From NCBI GenBank assembly GCA_963755755.1, contig CAVWLJ010000010.1:868001-932000 (forward strand): 64,000 nt of DNA, read 5' to 3'. Below the pieces are notes generated by a model. The model was not told the origin of the DNA. It saw only the letters and a program-made list of their open reading frames with translations, and made no database searches. Shown one piece after another: positions 29,718-37,450 of this stretch. This stretch comes from DATKNA01 sp963755755. GTDB lineage: Bacteria > Actinomycetota > Actinomycetes > Actinomycetales > Kineosporiaceae. The position numbers and the translations under genes are program-made. Within the stretch, counting starts at the first letter, position 1. Each line of letters opens with the position of its first letter.

Positions 29718-29760
29718 GACGCTGTGCACTGAGTCGCGACGCGACTCAGTGCACAGCGTC
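29718..29760. repeat. Perfect 43-base palindrome between gap and pgk
   Basis: Arms 29718-29738 and 29740-29760 are perfect 21-base reverse complements around a single A. The core of each arm reads GTGCACTGAGTCGCG or its complement. The element begins 57 bases after the gap stop and ends 40 bases before the pgk ATG. RNA from either strand would form a near loopless stem; there is no T-run. It could be a terminator/attenuator, an mRNA stabiliser or a dispersed palindromic repeat. No second copy is seen in this window. Confidence 0.9.
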
Positions 29761-29799
29761 GCGGGTCGACCTCCCGCGGCATCCTGGAGCCTGAAGGCG

Positions 29800-30990
29800 A
29801 TGAAGACGATCGACGACCTGGGCGACCTGCGCGGCAAGCGCGTGCTCGTCCGCAGCGACCTCAACGTCCCCCTCGACGGGACGACCATCACGGACGACGG
29901 CCGCATCCGTGCGTCCGTGCCCACGATCACGCGTCTCGCGGATGCCGGCGCCCGCGTGATCGTCGTCGCCCACCTCGGCCGCCCGAAGGGCGTGCCGGAG
30001 GAGCGTTACACCCTGCGCCCGGTCGCCGCCCGGCTCAGCGAGCTCCTCGGACGCGAGGTGCGCTTCGCCGTCGACACGGTCGGGCCCTCCGCCCAGGGGC
30101 TCGTTCCGGAGCTCGCGGACGGAGACGTCGCGCTGCTGGAGAACCTCCGCTTCAACGCGGCCGAGACCAGCAAGGACGACGCCGAGCGGCGGGCCTTCGC
30201 CGAGCAGCTCGCGGCGTTGGCCGACGCCTACGTCTCCGACGGCTTCGGCGTCGTGCACCGCAAGCAGGCGAGCGTCTACGACGTGGCCGAGCTCCTCCCG
30301 CACGCCGCGGGCGGACTGGTGCTGGCGGAGGTCGAGGTCCTGCGCCGGCTCACCGTCGACCCCGAGCGGCCGTTCGCCGTCGTCCTCGGCGGGTCGAAGG
30401 TCTCCGACAAGCTCGGCGTCATCGAGAACCTGCTGAACGTCGCGGACCGCCTGCTCATCGGCGGCGGCATGGTCTTCACCTTCCTCGCGGCGCAGGGCCA
30501 CGAGGTCGGGTCGAGCCTGCTCGAGGACGACCAGATCGACACGGTCCGGGGCTACCTCGAGAGCGCGCAGCAGCGCGGCGTCGAGGTCGTGCTGCCGGTC
30601 GACGTCGTCGTCGCCGACGCCTTCGCCGCGGACGCCGCGCACGACCTCGTGCCCGCGGACGCGATGCCGGCCGGCCGGATGGGCCTGGACATCGGCCCGC
30701 AGTCGGCGACGCTGTTCGCCGCGAAGCTGAGCGATGCCCGGACGGTGTTCTGGAACGGGCCGATGGGCGTGTTCGAGTTCGAGGCCTTCAGCGCGGGCAC
30801 CCGGGCCGTCGCCGAGGCGCTCACGCACGTGGACGGGTTGACCGTCGTCGGCGGAGGCGACTCGGCAGCCGCCGTCCGGCGCCTCGGCTTCGACGAGAAG
30901 GCGTTCGGGCACATCTCCACCGGTGGCGGAGCCTCGCTGGAGTTCCTCGAGGGCAAGACCCTCCCGGGTATCGCGGTGCTGGAGGGCTGA
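29800..30990 (+). CDS. pgk: Phosphoglycerate kinase
   Basis: ATP-generating glycolytic enzyme, 396 residues from the ATG at 29800 (MKTIDDLGDLRGKRVLVRSD); a preceding in-frame GTG-like extension lacks family similarity. Motifs: RSDLNVPL (~residues 17-24), HLGRPKG (~60), the hinge region VLGGSKVSDKLGVIENLL (~195) and the C-terminal ATP site GGGDSAAAVRRLG (~350), with STGGGASLEFLEGK near the end. It is downstream of gap and four bases ahead of tpiA. The large palindrome upstream may tune its level relative to gap. Confidence 0.97.
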   Translation: MKTIDDLGDLRGKRVLVRSDLNVPLDGTTITDDGRIRASVPTITRLADAGARVIVVAHLGRPKGVPEERYTLRPVAARLSELLGREVRFAVDTVGPSAQGLVPELADGDVALLENLRFNAAETSKDDAERRAFAEQLAALADAYVSDGFGVVHRKQASVYDVAELLPHAAGGLVLAEVEVLRRLTVDPERPFAVVLGGSKVSDKLGVIENLLNVADRLLIGGGMVFTFLAAQGHEVGSSLLEDDQIDTVRGYLESAQQRGVEVVLPVDVVVADAFAADAAHDLVPADAMPAGRMGLDIGPQSATLFAAKLSDARTVFWNGPMGVFEFEAFSAGTRAVAEALTHVDGLTVVGGGDSAAAVRRLGFDEKAFGHISTGGGASLEFLEGKTLPGIAVLEG

Positions 30991-30993
30991 GCG

Positions 30994-31782
30994 ATGGCGC
31001 GCATCCCGCTCATGGCGGGCAACTGGAAGATGAACCTGGACCACCAGCAGGCCACGCACTTCGTGCAGAAGCTCGCCTGGACGCTCGAGGACGCCAAGCA
31101 CGACTACGAGGCGGTCGAGGTGGCGGTGCTGCCGCCGTTCACCGACATCCGTTCGGTGCAGACGCTCGTCGACGGCGACAAGCTCGGCTTTCGGTTCGGC
31201 GCGCAGGACCTCTCGCAGCACGACGTCGGCGCCTACACCGGGGAGATCTCGGGTGCCTTCCTCGCCAAGCTCGGCTGCACCTATGTCGCGGTCGGTCACA
31301 GCGAGCGGCGCCAGTACCACGGCGAGGACGACGTGGTGGTCAACGCGAAGGTGAAGGCGGCGCACCGGCATGGGCTGACCCCGATCCTCTGCATCGGCGA
31401 ACTGCTCGACGTCCGGCGTGCCGACGGCCACGTCACACACTGCGTCAACCAGCTCCGGACGGCCCTTGACGGGGTGACGGCGCAGGCAGCGGAGCGGCTC
31501 GTCGTCGCCTACGAGCCCGTCTGGGCGATCGGCACCGGCGAGGTCGCGACCCCGCAGGACGCCCAGGAGGTGTGCGCGGCGATCCGGGGCACGCTGAGCG
31601 ACCTCTACGGGGCAGCCCGCGCGGACGCCACCCGCGTGCTCTACGGCGGCTCGGTGAAGGCAGCCAACGTGGCAGCGATCATGGCCCAGCCCGACATCGA
31701 CGGCGCCCTCGTGGGCGGCGCGAGCATCGACCCCGCCGAGTTCGCGTCGATCGTCCGGTTCCGTCAGCACGTGACCGCCTGA
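30994..31782 (+). CDS. tpiA: Triosephosphate isomerase
   Basis: TIM-barrel enzyme that equilibrates dihydroxyacetone phosphate and glyceraldehyde 3-phosphate. It is 262 residues. The start ATG follows the pgk stop directly. Catalytic residues are seen in AGNWKMNLD (Lys, ~residue 11), VGHSERRQYHGE (His, ~102) and AYEPVWAIGTG (Glu, ~175); the phosphate loop YGGSVKAANVA is at ~220. The frame is intact. A hairpin followed by five Ts lies 25 bases after its stop and probably ends the operon. Confidence 0.97.
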   Translation: MARIPLMAGNWKMNLDHQQATHFVQKLAWTLEDAKHDYEAVEVAVLPPFTDIRSVQTLVDGDKLGFRFGAQDLSQHDVGAYTGEISGAFLAKLGCTYVAVGHSERRQYHGEDDVVVNAKVKAAHRHGLTPILCIGELLDVRRADGHVTHCVNQLRTALDGVTAQAAERLVVAYEPVWAIGTGEVATPQDAQEVCAAIRGTLSDLYGAARADATRVLYGGSVKAANVAAIMAQPDIDGALVGGASIDPAEFASIVRFRQHVTA

Positions 31783-31806
31783 GCTCCCCGGGCGACCTCT
31801 GTCGGG

Positions 31807-31843
31807 AACCTCCCCGTTCCACCCGGCGGGGGACGAGGTTTTT
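31807..31843 (+). terminator. Probable intrinsic terminator after tpiA
   Basis: AACCTC (31807-31812) pairs with GAGGTT (31835-31840), with an inner CCCCG/CGGGG stem, and is followed by a run of T to 31843. This is an unusually classical terminator for such G+C-rich DNA and separates the glycolytic genes from secG. Confidence 0.6.
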
Positions 31844-31964
31844 GCTGCAGTGGTCGTGGCCGGGCGGCCAAAGCTCGGCCGCGGATCGCTTAGGCTGTCG
31901 ACACGGACGCCGGAGCCTGTCGCGTCCCACGATCCTGAAGCCAGACCGACCACCCGAGGAAATC

Positions 31965-32216
31965 GTGACCGCCATCCGCATCACCCTGCAGGTCCTGCTG
32001 GTGCTGACCAGCCTGTTCCTCACCGTGCTGATCCTGCTCCACAAGGGTCGCGGCGGAGGCCTGTCGGACATGTTCGGCGGCGGCGCGACCTCGAGCATGG
32101 GCAGCTCCGGCGTGGCCGAGCGGAACCTCAACCGCTTCACCGTCGCGGTCGCCCTGCTCTGGGCGGCGGCGATCGTGCTGCTCGGCATCCTGGAGAGGTT
32201 CTCGTCGCAGTTCTGA
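31965..32216 (+). CDS. secG: Preprotein translocase subunit SecG
   Basis: Small membrane subunit of the SecYEG channel, 83 residues from a GTG at 31965 with an upstream GAGGAA. Two transmembrane helices are visible: ITLQVLLVLTSLFLTVLILL (~residues 5-24) and FTVAVALLWAAAIVLLGIL (~57-75). Between them is the conserved cytosolic loop HKGRGGGLSDMFGGG, then ATSSMGSSGVAERNLNR. Its place after tpiA is conserved in actinobacteria. Function is standard protein export. Confidence 0.95.
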   Translation: MTAIRITLQVLLVLTSLFLTVLILLHKGRGGGLSDMFGGGATSSMGSSGVAERNLNRFTVAVALLWAAAIVLLGILERFSSQF

Positions 32217-32291
32217 CGTTCTACTGCCGCACGATGCCAGCACAGCTGACCCTCTGAGCCTGATCTTCGACGAGCACGGGAGGACCGACCG

Positions 32292-32642
32292 GTGGCGAGT
32301 GGTAATGCGATCCGGGGTAGTCGCGTAGGTGCCGGACCCATGGGGGAGGCCGAGCGCGGCGACAGTGCTCCGCGGCTGCAGATCTCGTACTGGTGCGCCA
32401 ACGGGCACGAGACCCGGCCCAGCTTCTCGGAGGAGGCCGGCGCGCAGCCGCCGGAGCTCTGGGACTGCCCGCGCTGCGGCTTCCCCGCCGGTCAGGACGC
32501 CCGGAACCCCCCGTCCGCTCCGCGGAACGAGCCGTACAAGACGCACCTGGCCTATGTGAAGGAGCGGCGCAGCGACGCCGACGGCGAGGCCATCCTCCAG
32601 GAGGCACTCGAGTCGCTGCGGGCGCGCAAGCTCATCCGGTGA
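32292..32642 (+). CDS. rbpA: RNA polymerase-binding protein RbpA
   Basis: Actinobacteria-specific transcription factor that binds primary sigma factor and RNA polymerase and stabilises open complexes. It is 116 residues from a GTG at 32292. The zinc-binding-like core shows YWCANGHETRPSF (~residues 33-45) and WDCPRCGFPAGQD (~57-69). The basic linker and C-terminal sigma-interaction region (KTHLAYVKERRSDADGEAI) are typical. It is a good lineage marker for the window. Its stop overlaps the GTG of the following acetyltransferase gene. Confidence 0.95.
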   Translation: MASGNAIRGSRVGAGPMGEAERGDSAPRLQISYWCANGHETRPSFSEEAGAQPPELWDCPRCGFPAGQDARNPPSAPRNEPYKTHLAYVKERRSDADGEAILQEALESLRARKLIR

Positions 32643-33268
32643 TCGGGCCGGCGCCCGCCGTGCTCGCCGGGCGCCACGTCCGGCTGGAACCACTCGGGTT
32701 CGAGCACGCTGCCGGCCTCGCCGCGGCGGCCGCGAGGGACCGGTCGAGTTTCGCGCTCACCCGGGTGCCGGACGGCGTGGACGACGCGCGGGCGTACGTC
32801 GAGGACGCCCTCGAGGAGGAGGCGCGCGGGTGGTCCCGTCCGTTCTCCACGGTGCTCGCCGGCACCGGTGAGGTCGTGGGCTCCACGCGCTTCCTCGACC
32901 TCCAGTACTGGCCGGTGGACGACCGGCCGCCCGGCGTGCCCGTGGTCGCCGAGATCGGCGCCACCTGGCTGGCGCCGTCCGCCCAGCGGACGCCGGTGAA
33001 CACCGAGGCGAAGTACCTCATGCTGCGGCACGCGTTCGAGGTCTGGCGGGTCCAGCGCGTGACGCTGAAGACCGACGCGCGGAACGCCCGGTCGCGGGCC
33101 GCCATCGAACGGCTCGGCGCGCACTTCGACGGCGTCCTGCGGCGTTTCAACCCCGCTGCGGACGCCGGCCTGCGCGACGCCGCCTTCTTCTCGATCCTCG
33201 ACGAGGAGTGGCCGCAGGTCCGCGAGGGTCTGGTCCGGAGACTCGATGGAGCGTCAACCGGTAGTTGA
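32639..33268 (+). CDS. GNAT family N-acetyltransferase
   Basis: RimJ/RimL-like acetyltransferase of 209 residues that uses acetyl-CoA to modify an amine, often a protein N-terminus. The GTG start at 32639 overlaps the rbpA stop. It opens with LAGRHVRLEPLGFEHAAGL, typical of the branch. The beta-bulge region EIGATWLAPSAQRTPVNTEA (~residues 103-122), VQRVTLKTDARNARSRAAIERLG (acetyl-CoA contact) and GVLRRFN follow. The substrate is unknown. The final codons run into the first operator of the next gene, so its 3' end and the downstream regulatory site overlap. Confidence 0.9.
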   Translation: MIGPAPAVLAGRHVRLEPLGFEHAAGLAAAAARDRSSFALTRVPDGVDDARAYVEDALEEEARGWSRPFSTVLAGTGEVVGSTRFLDLQYWPVDDRPPGVPVVAEIGATWLAPSAQRTPVNTEAKYLMLRHAFEVWRVQRVTLKTDARNARSRAAIERLGAHFDGVLRRFNPAADAGLRDAAFFSILDEEWPQVREGLVRRLDGASTGS

Positions 33269-33297
33269 CGCGCGAGGACCGTCAACCTACTGTTGAC
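33253..33297 (+). promoter_or_regulatory. Two matching operators enclosing a leaderless promoter
   Basis: GTCAAC-N5-GTTGAC occurs twice, at 33253-33269 and 33281-33297, 28 bases apart. A textbook promoter is embedded: TTGACG (33265-33270), 17 bases, TACTGT (33288-33293). The -35 lies in the right arm of the first operator and the -10 crosses the second. The -10 ends six bases before the ATG at 33300, so the mRNA probably begins at the start codon. A protein bound at either site would block transcription. Confidence 0.7.
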
Positions 33298-33299
33298 GC

Positions 33300-34037
33300 A
33301 TGGAGACCCAACCTCACCTCACGGTCCGTCTCGACGAACTCATCGACGGCATCCGGAAGGCGAGCCCCAGCCCGCTCGACCAGCTGACCAGCGCCGTGCT
33401 CGCCGCCGACTATCTCGGCGACGTCGCGGACCACCTCATCGGTCACTTCGTCGATCAGGCCCGCAGGTCGGGCGCGTCCTGGACGGAGATCGGCCGCAGC
33501 ATGGGGGTCAGCAAGCAGGCGGCGCAGAAGCGTTTCGTGCCCAGGCCGGGGCAGGGCTCCGGCGCTGACGCCAAGATGGACTTCGGCTCGTTCACCGCCC
33601 GGGCGAGGAACGTGGTCGTCGCGGCGCAGAACGAGGCGCGTGCGGCGGCGAATCCGGAGATCGTTCCAGAGCATCTGCTGCTCGGCCTGCTCGGCGACCC
33701 CCGGGGTGTGGCGGCGCTCGCGCTCGTGGACCAGAGGATCGAGCTCGAGCCCCTCCGGGAGGTCGCGAGGGGGCGACTGCCGGCCGCCCGGCCGGACCTG
33801 CCGGCTCTCATTCCCTTCGACGCACGGGCGAAGGAGGTCCTGCAGCTCACCTTCGCGCACTCCGCCCGGCTCGGGCACACCTTCGTCGGCACCGAGCACA
33901 TCCTGCTCGCCCTCGCTGAGATCGAAGGCGGCGACGGTCCGCTGACGGCGGCGGGCCTCGACGTCGCCCGCGCCGAAGCGTTCGTCACGGAGGCGGTCGG
34001 CGCCACGCCGTTCACGCCGGAGGCCGGTGAGCAGTGA
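33300..34037 (+). CDS. HTH / Clp N-terminal-domain protein, probably autoregulatory
   Basis: A 245-residue protein combining an N-terminal helix-turn-helix-like segment (ASWTEIGRSMGVSKQAAQKR, ~residues 60-79) with a ClpA/ClpC N-terminal domain (from ~95). The latter has two repeats: MDFGSFTARARNVVVAAQNE with EIVPEHLLLGLL, and FDARAKEVLQLTFAHSARLG with TFVGTEHILLALAE. No AAA+ ATPase module follows. Clp N domains bind adaptor proteins and, in some, phospho-arginine. A DNA-binding form could sense damaged proteins and act as a regulator. The paired operators over its own promoter support self-control. Function is inferred. Confidence 0.8.
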   Translation: METQPHLTVRLDELIDGIRKASPSPLDQLTSAVLAADYLGDVADHLIGHFVDQARRSGASWTEIGRSMGVSKQAAQKRFVPRPGQGSGADAKMDFGSFTARARNVVVAAQNEARAAANPEIVPEHLLLGLLGDPRGVAALALVDQRIELEPLREVARGRLPAARPDLPALIPFDARAKEVLQLTFAHSARLGHTFVGTEHILLALAEIEGGDGPLTAAGLDVARAEAFVTEAVGATPFTPEAGEQ

Positions 34038-34041
34038 CGCC

Positions 34042-34827
34042 TCAGGGGGAGGAGATCCGGGTCAGGCCCGGGGGGACCTTGGCGGCGGCACTGCGGTCGA
34101 GCAGCCACAGGGTCGCCCGCTGACCCTGCGCCCCGGCGGCCGGGACGGCGACCTCGCCGGCGCCCGAGAGCGCGAGCGCGACTGCCGTGGCCTTCTCCGC
34201 GCCTGCCGCCAGCAGCCACACCTCGCCGGCGCTCCGGATCACCGGCATCGTCAGGGAGATCCGCACCGGCGGCGGCTTCGGTGACCCGCGGACGCCCACG
34301 ACGGTCCGGTCGGCCTCGTGCAGCGCCGGATGCTCCGGGAACAGCGACGCCACGTGCCCGTCGGGGCCGACGCCCAGCATCACGACGTCGAACGTCGGCA
34401 CGCCGAGCCGCTCCTCCGGCCGGGCCGCCGCACGCAGCTCGTCGGCGTAGGCGGCGGCCGCCGCGTCCACGTCGTCGCCCCACGGCTCGCCCAGTGCCGG
34501 CATCGGGTGCACGCGCGCCGGGTCGAGCGGCACGTGGTCGAGCAGCGCGTCGCGGGCCTGCGTCTCGTTCCGGTCCGGATCGCCTGCGGGCAGAAACCGC
34601 TCGTCGCCCCACCAGACGTCGACGGCACTCCAGTCGACGGCGTCCCGCGCGGGCGTGTTCGCGAGCGCCTTGAGCGTGGCCGTGCCGACGCCTCCGCCGG
34701 TGACGACCACGTGCGCGCGCCCGCGCGTCGCCTGGGCGTCGACGAGGCGCGTGACCAGCCGGGCCGCGGCCGCCTCGGCGAGCAGCGCGGCGTCGGCGTG
34801 GACGACCACGGTGGCCGGCGCGCTCAC
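34042..34827 (-). CDS. pgl: 6-phosphogluconolactonase
   Basis: Second step of the oxidative pentose-phosphate pathway, hydrolysing 6-phosphogluconolactone. It is 261 residues from a GTG at 34827 whose bases overlap the opcA stop. Family motifs are VVTGGGVGTATLKAL (~residues 40-54), DVWWGDERFLPAGDPDRNE (~70-88) and VVMLGVGPDGHVASLFPEH (~148-166). It is the last gene of the tkt-tal-pgi-zwf-opcA-pgl run. It is convergent with the HTH/Clp-N gene, only four bases apart, leaving little room for a terminator. Confidence 0.95.
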   Translation of the reverse strand: MSAPATVVVHADAALLAEAAAARLVTRLVDAQATRGRAHVVVTGGGVGTATLKALANTPARDAVDWSAVDVWWGDERFLPAGDPDRNETQARDALLDHVPLDPARVHPMPALGEPWGDDVDAAAAAYADELRAAARPEERLGVPTFDVVMLGVGPDGHVASLFPEHPALHEADRTVVGVRGSPKPPPVRISLTMPVIRSAGEVWLLAAGAEKATAVALALSGAGEVAVPAAGAQGQRATLWLLDRSAAAKVPPGLTRISSP

Positions 34828-35873
34828 GAGCCTGCCGGCGCGGTGGGCGAGGGTGGTGGCCCAGGCTCGTCGTTGGCGACGGGCGAGGGCGAGTCGGTGA
34901 CCGTCCGCTTGGCCGGCTTCCCGCTGGTCGAGGTGCGGCTCTGCTTCGTCGCCCCCTTGTCGTGGAGCAGCTTGAGGCCCTCGGTGAGCACCTCGGCGTA
35001 GATCTCGTCCGGGTCGAGCCGGCGGAGCTCCTCGGCGAGGCAGTCGCGGTCCGAGCGCGGCGGCAGGGAGACGCGCCGCTCGGGCTGGCCGGGCTGGGTG
35101 AGCGTGGCGACGCTGCCCTCGGGCCGCACCAGCTCCACCGGGCCGGACTCGCGCTCCAGGACGACGCTGATCAGCCCGCTGCCGGGCTGCGTCCGCGAGC
35201 GGGTGACGGGGCAGCGCAGGGTCAGCCCGATCCACGCCGCCATGAGCTCGGCGCTGGGGCTGTCGCTGCCGCCCGTGACCGTCCCCAGGGTCACGACGTC
35301 GTGCGGGGGCTGGTCGAACGCCGCCGCCAGCAGGCCGCGCCAGAGGGTGATGCGGCTCCACGCGAGGTCCGTGTCGCCCGGCACGTGCCACCGCGCGCTG
35401 CGCTCGAGCGCCTTCATCGGATTGCTGGTCGCCGCGGCGTCGGTGATCCGGCGCTGCGCCATCCGCCCGATCGGGTCCTCGGACGGGCGGTCCGGCGGCG
35501 TCCCCGGCCACCAGGCCACGACGGGCGCGTCGGGCAGGAGGAACGGGACGATGACACTGTCGCCGTGGTCGACGAGCGGACCCCAGAGGCGCAGCACGAG
35601 AACCTCGCTGGCACCGGCGTCGCCGCCGACCCGCACCTGGGCGTCGAGCCGCGACGTGCCGCGCCGGTTCCCCCGGACGACCGCGATGATGCGGCAGGGG
35701 TGCTCGCGGCTGGCGTCGTTCGCGGCGCGGATCTGCTCCTCGGCCGGGCCGTCGTCCGTGACGATGATCAGCGTGAGGACGCGGCCGAGAGCGACGGCGC
35801 CGCCGGACTCGCGCAGGTCCACGAGCTTGCGCGCCAGGGCCCCCGTGTCGGTGTCGGGGAGATCGATGATCAC
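34824..35873 (-). CDS. opcA: Glucose-6-phosphate dehydrogenase assembly protein OpcA
   Basis: Accessory protein needed for G6PDH activity in cyanobacteria and actinobacteria. It is 349 residues from a GTG at 35873 that overlaps the zwf stop by four bases. An early SSGGAVALGRVLTLIIV-like segment and the conserved VVAWWPGTPPDRPSEDPIG (~residues 128-146) with RITDAA are typical. The C-terminal ~45 residues (after LLHDKGATKQ) are Ser/Thr/Pro/Lys-rich and look disordered. The linked GTGA overlaps on both sides imply coupled translation of zwf, opcA and pgl. Confidence 0.94.
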   Translation of the reverse strand: MIIDLPDTDTGALARKLVDLRESGGAVALGRVLTLIIVTDDGPAEEQIRAANDASREHPCRIIAVVRGNRRGTSRLDAQVRVGGDAGASEVLVLRLWGPLVDHGDSVIVPFLLPDAPVVAWWPGTPPDRPSEDPIGRMAQRRITDAAATSNPMKALERSARWHVPGDTDLAWSRITLWRGLLAAAFDQPPHDVVTLGTVTGGSDSPSAELMAAWIGLTLRCPVTRSRTQPGSGLISVVLERESGPVELVRPEGSVATLTQPGQPERRVSLPPRSDRDCLAEELRRLDPDEIYAEVLTEGLKLLHDKGATKQSRTSTSGKPAKRTVTDSPSPVANDEPGPPPSPTAPAGS

Positions 35874-37418
35874 GGACGCCTCCAGACCCGGCCGTCGCGG
35901 GCCATCATCGCGTCCGCGGACGCGGGGCCCCACGTCCCGGACTGGTACTCCTCGGGCTGCCCCTGCGTGGTCCAGAACTCCTCGATCGGGTCGAGGATCT
36001 GCCAGGAGAGCTCGACCTCCTCGTGCCGGGGGAAGAGCGGCGGGTCGCCCAGCAGCACGTCGAGGATGAGCCGCTCGTACGCCTCGGGGCTGGACTCGGT
36101 GAAGGCGTTGCCGTAGCCGAAGTCCATCGTGACGTCGCGGACCTCCATCTGCGTGCCCGGCACCTTCGAGCCGAACCGCATGGTCACGCCCTCGTCGGGC
36201 TGCACCCGGATGACGATCGCGTTCTCGCCGAGCTCCTCGGTCGCCGTCCGTTCGAACGGCAGGTGCGGCGCCCGCTTGAACACGACGGCGATCTCGGTGA
36301 CCCGCCGGCCCAGCCGCTTCCCGGTCCGCAGGTAGAACGGGACGCCCGCCCAGCGCCGGGTGTCGATGTCGAGCTTGACGGCGGCGTACGTCTCGGTGGT
36401 GGAGTCGGTGCGAGATGCCCTCCTCCTGCAGGTAGCCGATCACCGGCTGGCTGCCCTGCCAGCCCTTGCCGTACTGACCTCGGGCGGTGTGCGCGGCGAG
36501 GTCCGCGGGCAGCCGGACCGCGCTGAGCACCTTCTCCTTCTCCCCGCGCAGGTCCTTGGCGTCGAAGGAGACCGGCTCCTCCATCGCGGTGAGGGCGAGC
36601 AGCTGCAGGAGGTGGTTCTGGATGACGTCGCGCGCCGCGCCGATGCCGTCGTAGTAGCCGGCACGGCCGCCGATGCCGATGTCCTCGGCCATCGTGATCT
36701 GCACGTGGTCGACGTAGTTCGCGTTCCAGACCGGCTCGAACATCTGGTTCGCGAAGCGGAGCGCCAGCAGGTTCTGGACCGTCTCCTTGCCCAGGTAGTG
36801 GTCGATCCGGAAGACCGAGTCCGCCGGGAAGACCGACTCGACGACCTGGTTCAGCTCGCGCGCCGACTTCAGGTCGTGCCCGAAGGGCTTCTCGATGACG
36901 ATCCGCCGCCACTGGTCGCCGTCCTGGTTCGACAGCCCGGAGCGTGCCAGCTGCTTGACGACCACGTCGAAGAACTTCGGCGGGATCGACATGTAGAAGG
37001 CGTGGTTGCCGCCCGTGCCGCGCGTCTGGTCCAGCTCGTGGACCGTCTTGGCGAGCTCGTCGAAGGCGTCGTCGTCGGAGAAGTCACCCGGCACGAAGCG
37101 GATGCCCTCGGAGAGCTGGCGCCAGACCGACTCCCGGAACGGCGTGCGGGCGTGCTGCCGGACGGCGTCGTAGACGACCTGGTTGAAGTCCTGGTTGGCC
37201 CAGTCGCGGCGGGCGAAGCCGACCAGCGCGAAGCCGGGCGGCAGGAGCCCGCGGTTCGCGAGGTCGTAGACGGCGGGCATGAGCTTCTTGCGGGACAGGT
37301 CGCCCGTGACCCCGAAGATCACCAGACCGCAGGGGCCGGCGATGCGGGGGAGGCGCTTGTCGCGCTCGTCCCGCAGCGGGTTGGGGGTCGAGGTCTGCCA
37401 CGGGTTCGTCGGAGTCAC
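35870..37418 (-). CDS. zwf: Glucose-6-phosphate dehydrogenase (frameshifted)
   Basis: Entry enzyme of the pentose-phosphate pathway, making NADPH. The GTG at 37418 follows an AGGA ribosome site. NADP-binding motif FGVTGDLSRKKLMPAVYDL (~residues 34-52), the catalytic RIDHYLGKETVQN (~193-205) and FANQMFEPVWN are intact. One extra base near 36411 separates the N-terminal frame from the C-terminal frame; deleting it restores GISTDSTTETYAAVKLD, the family's conserved strand. The rejoined protein is about 515 residues, as expected. It is followed directly by its assembly factor opcA. Confidence 0.94.
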
Positions 37419-37450
37419 TTCCTGTCCAGCTCCTTCGTCAGAACTGCCTG

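Noticed and set aside
30994..31782. Programmed frameshifting as explanation for broken genes
   Set aside because: Different sites, no shared slippery sequence or downstream structure, many per gene in tkt; sequence error is simpler.
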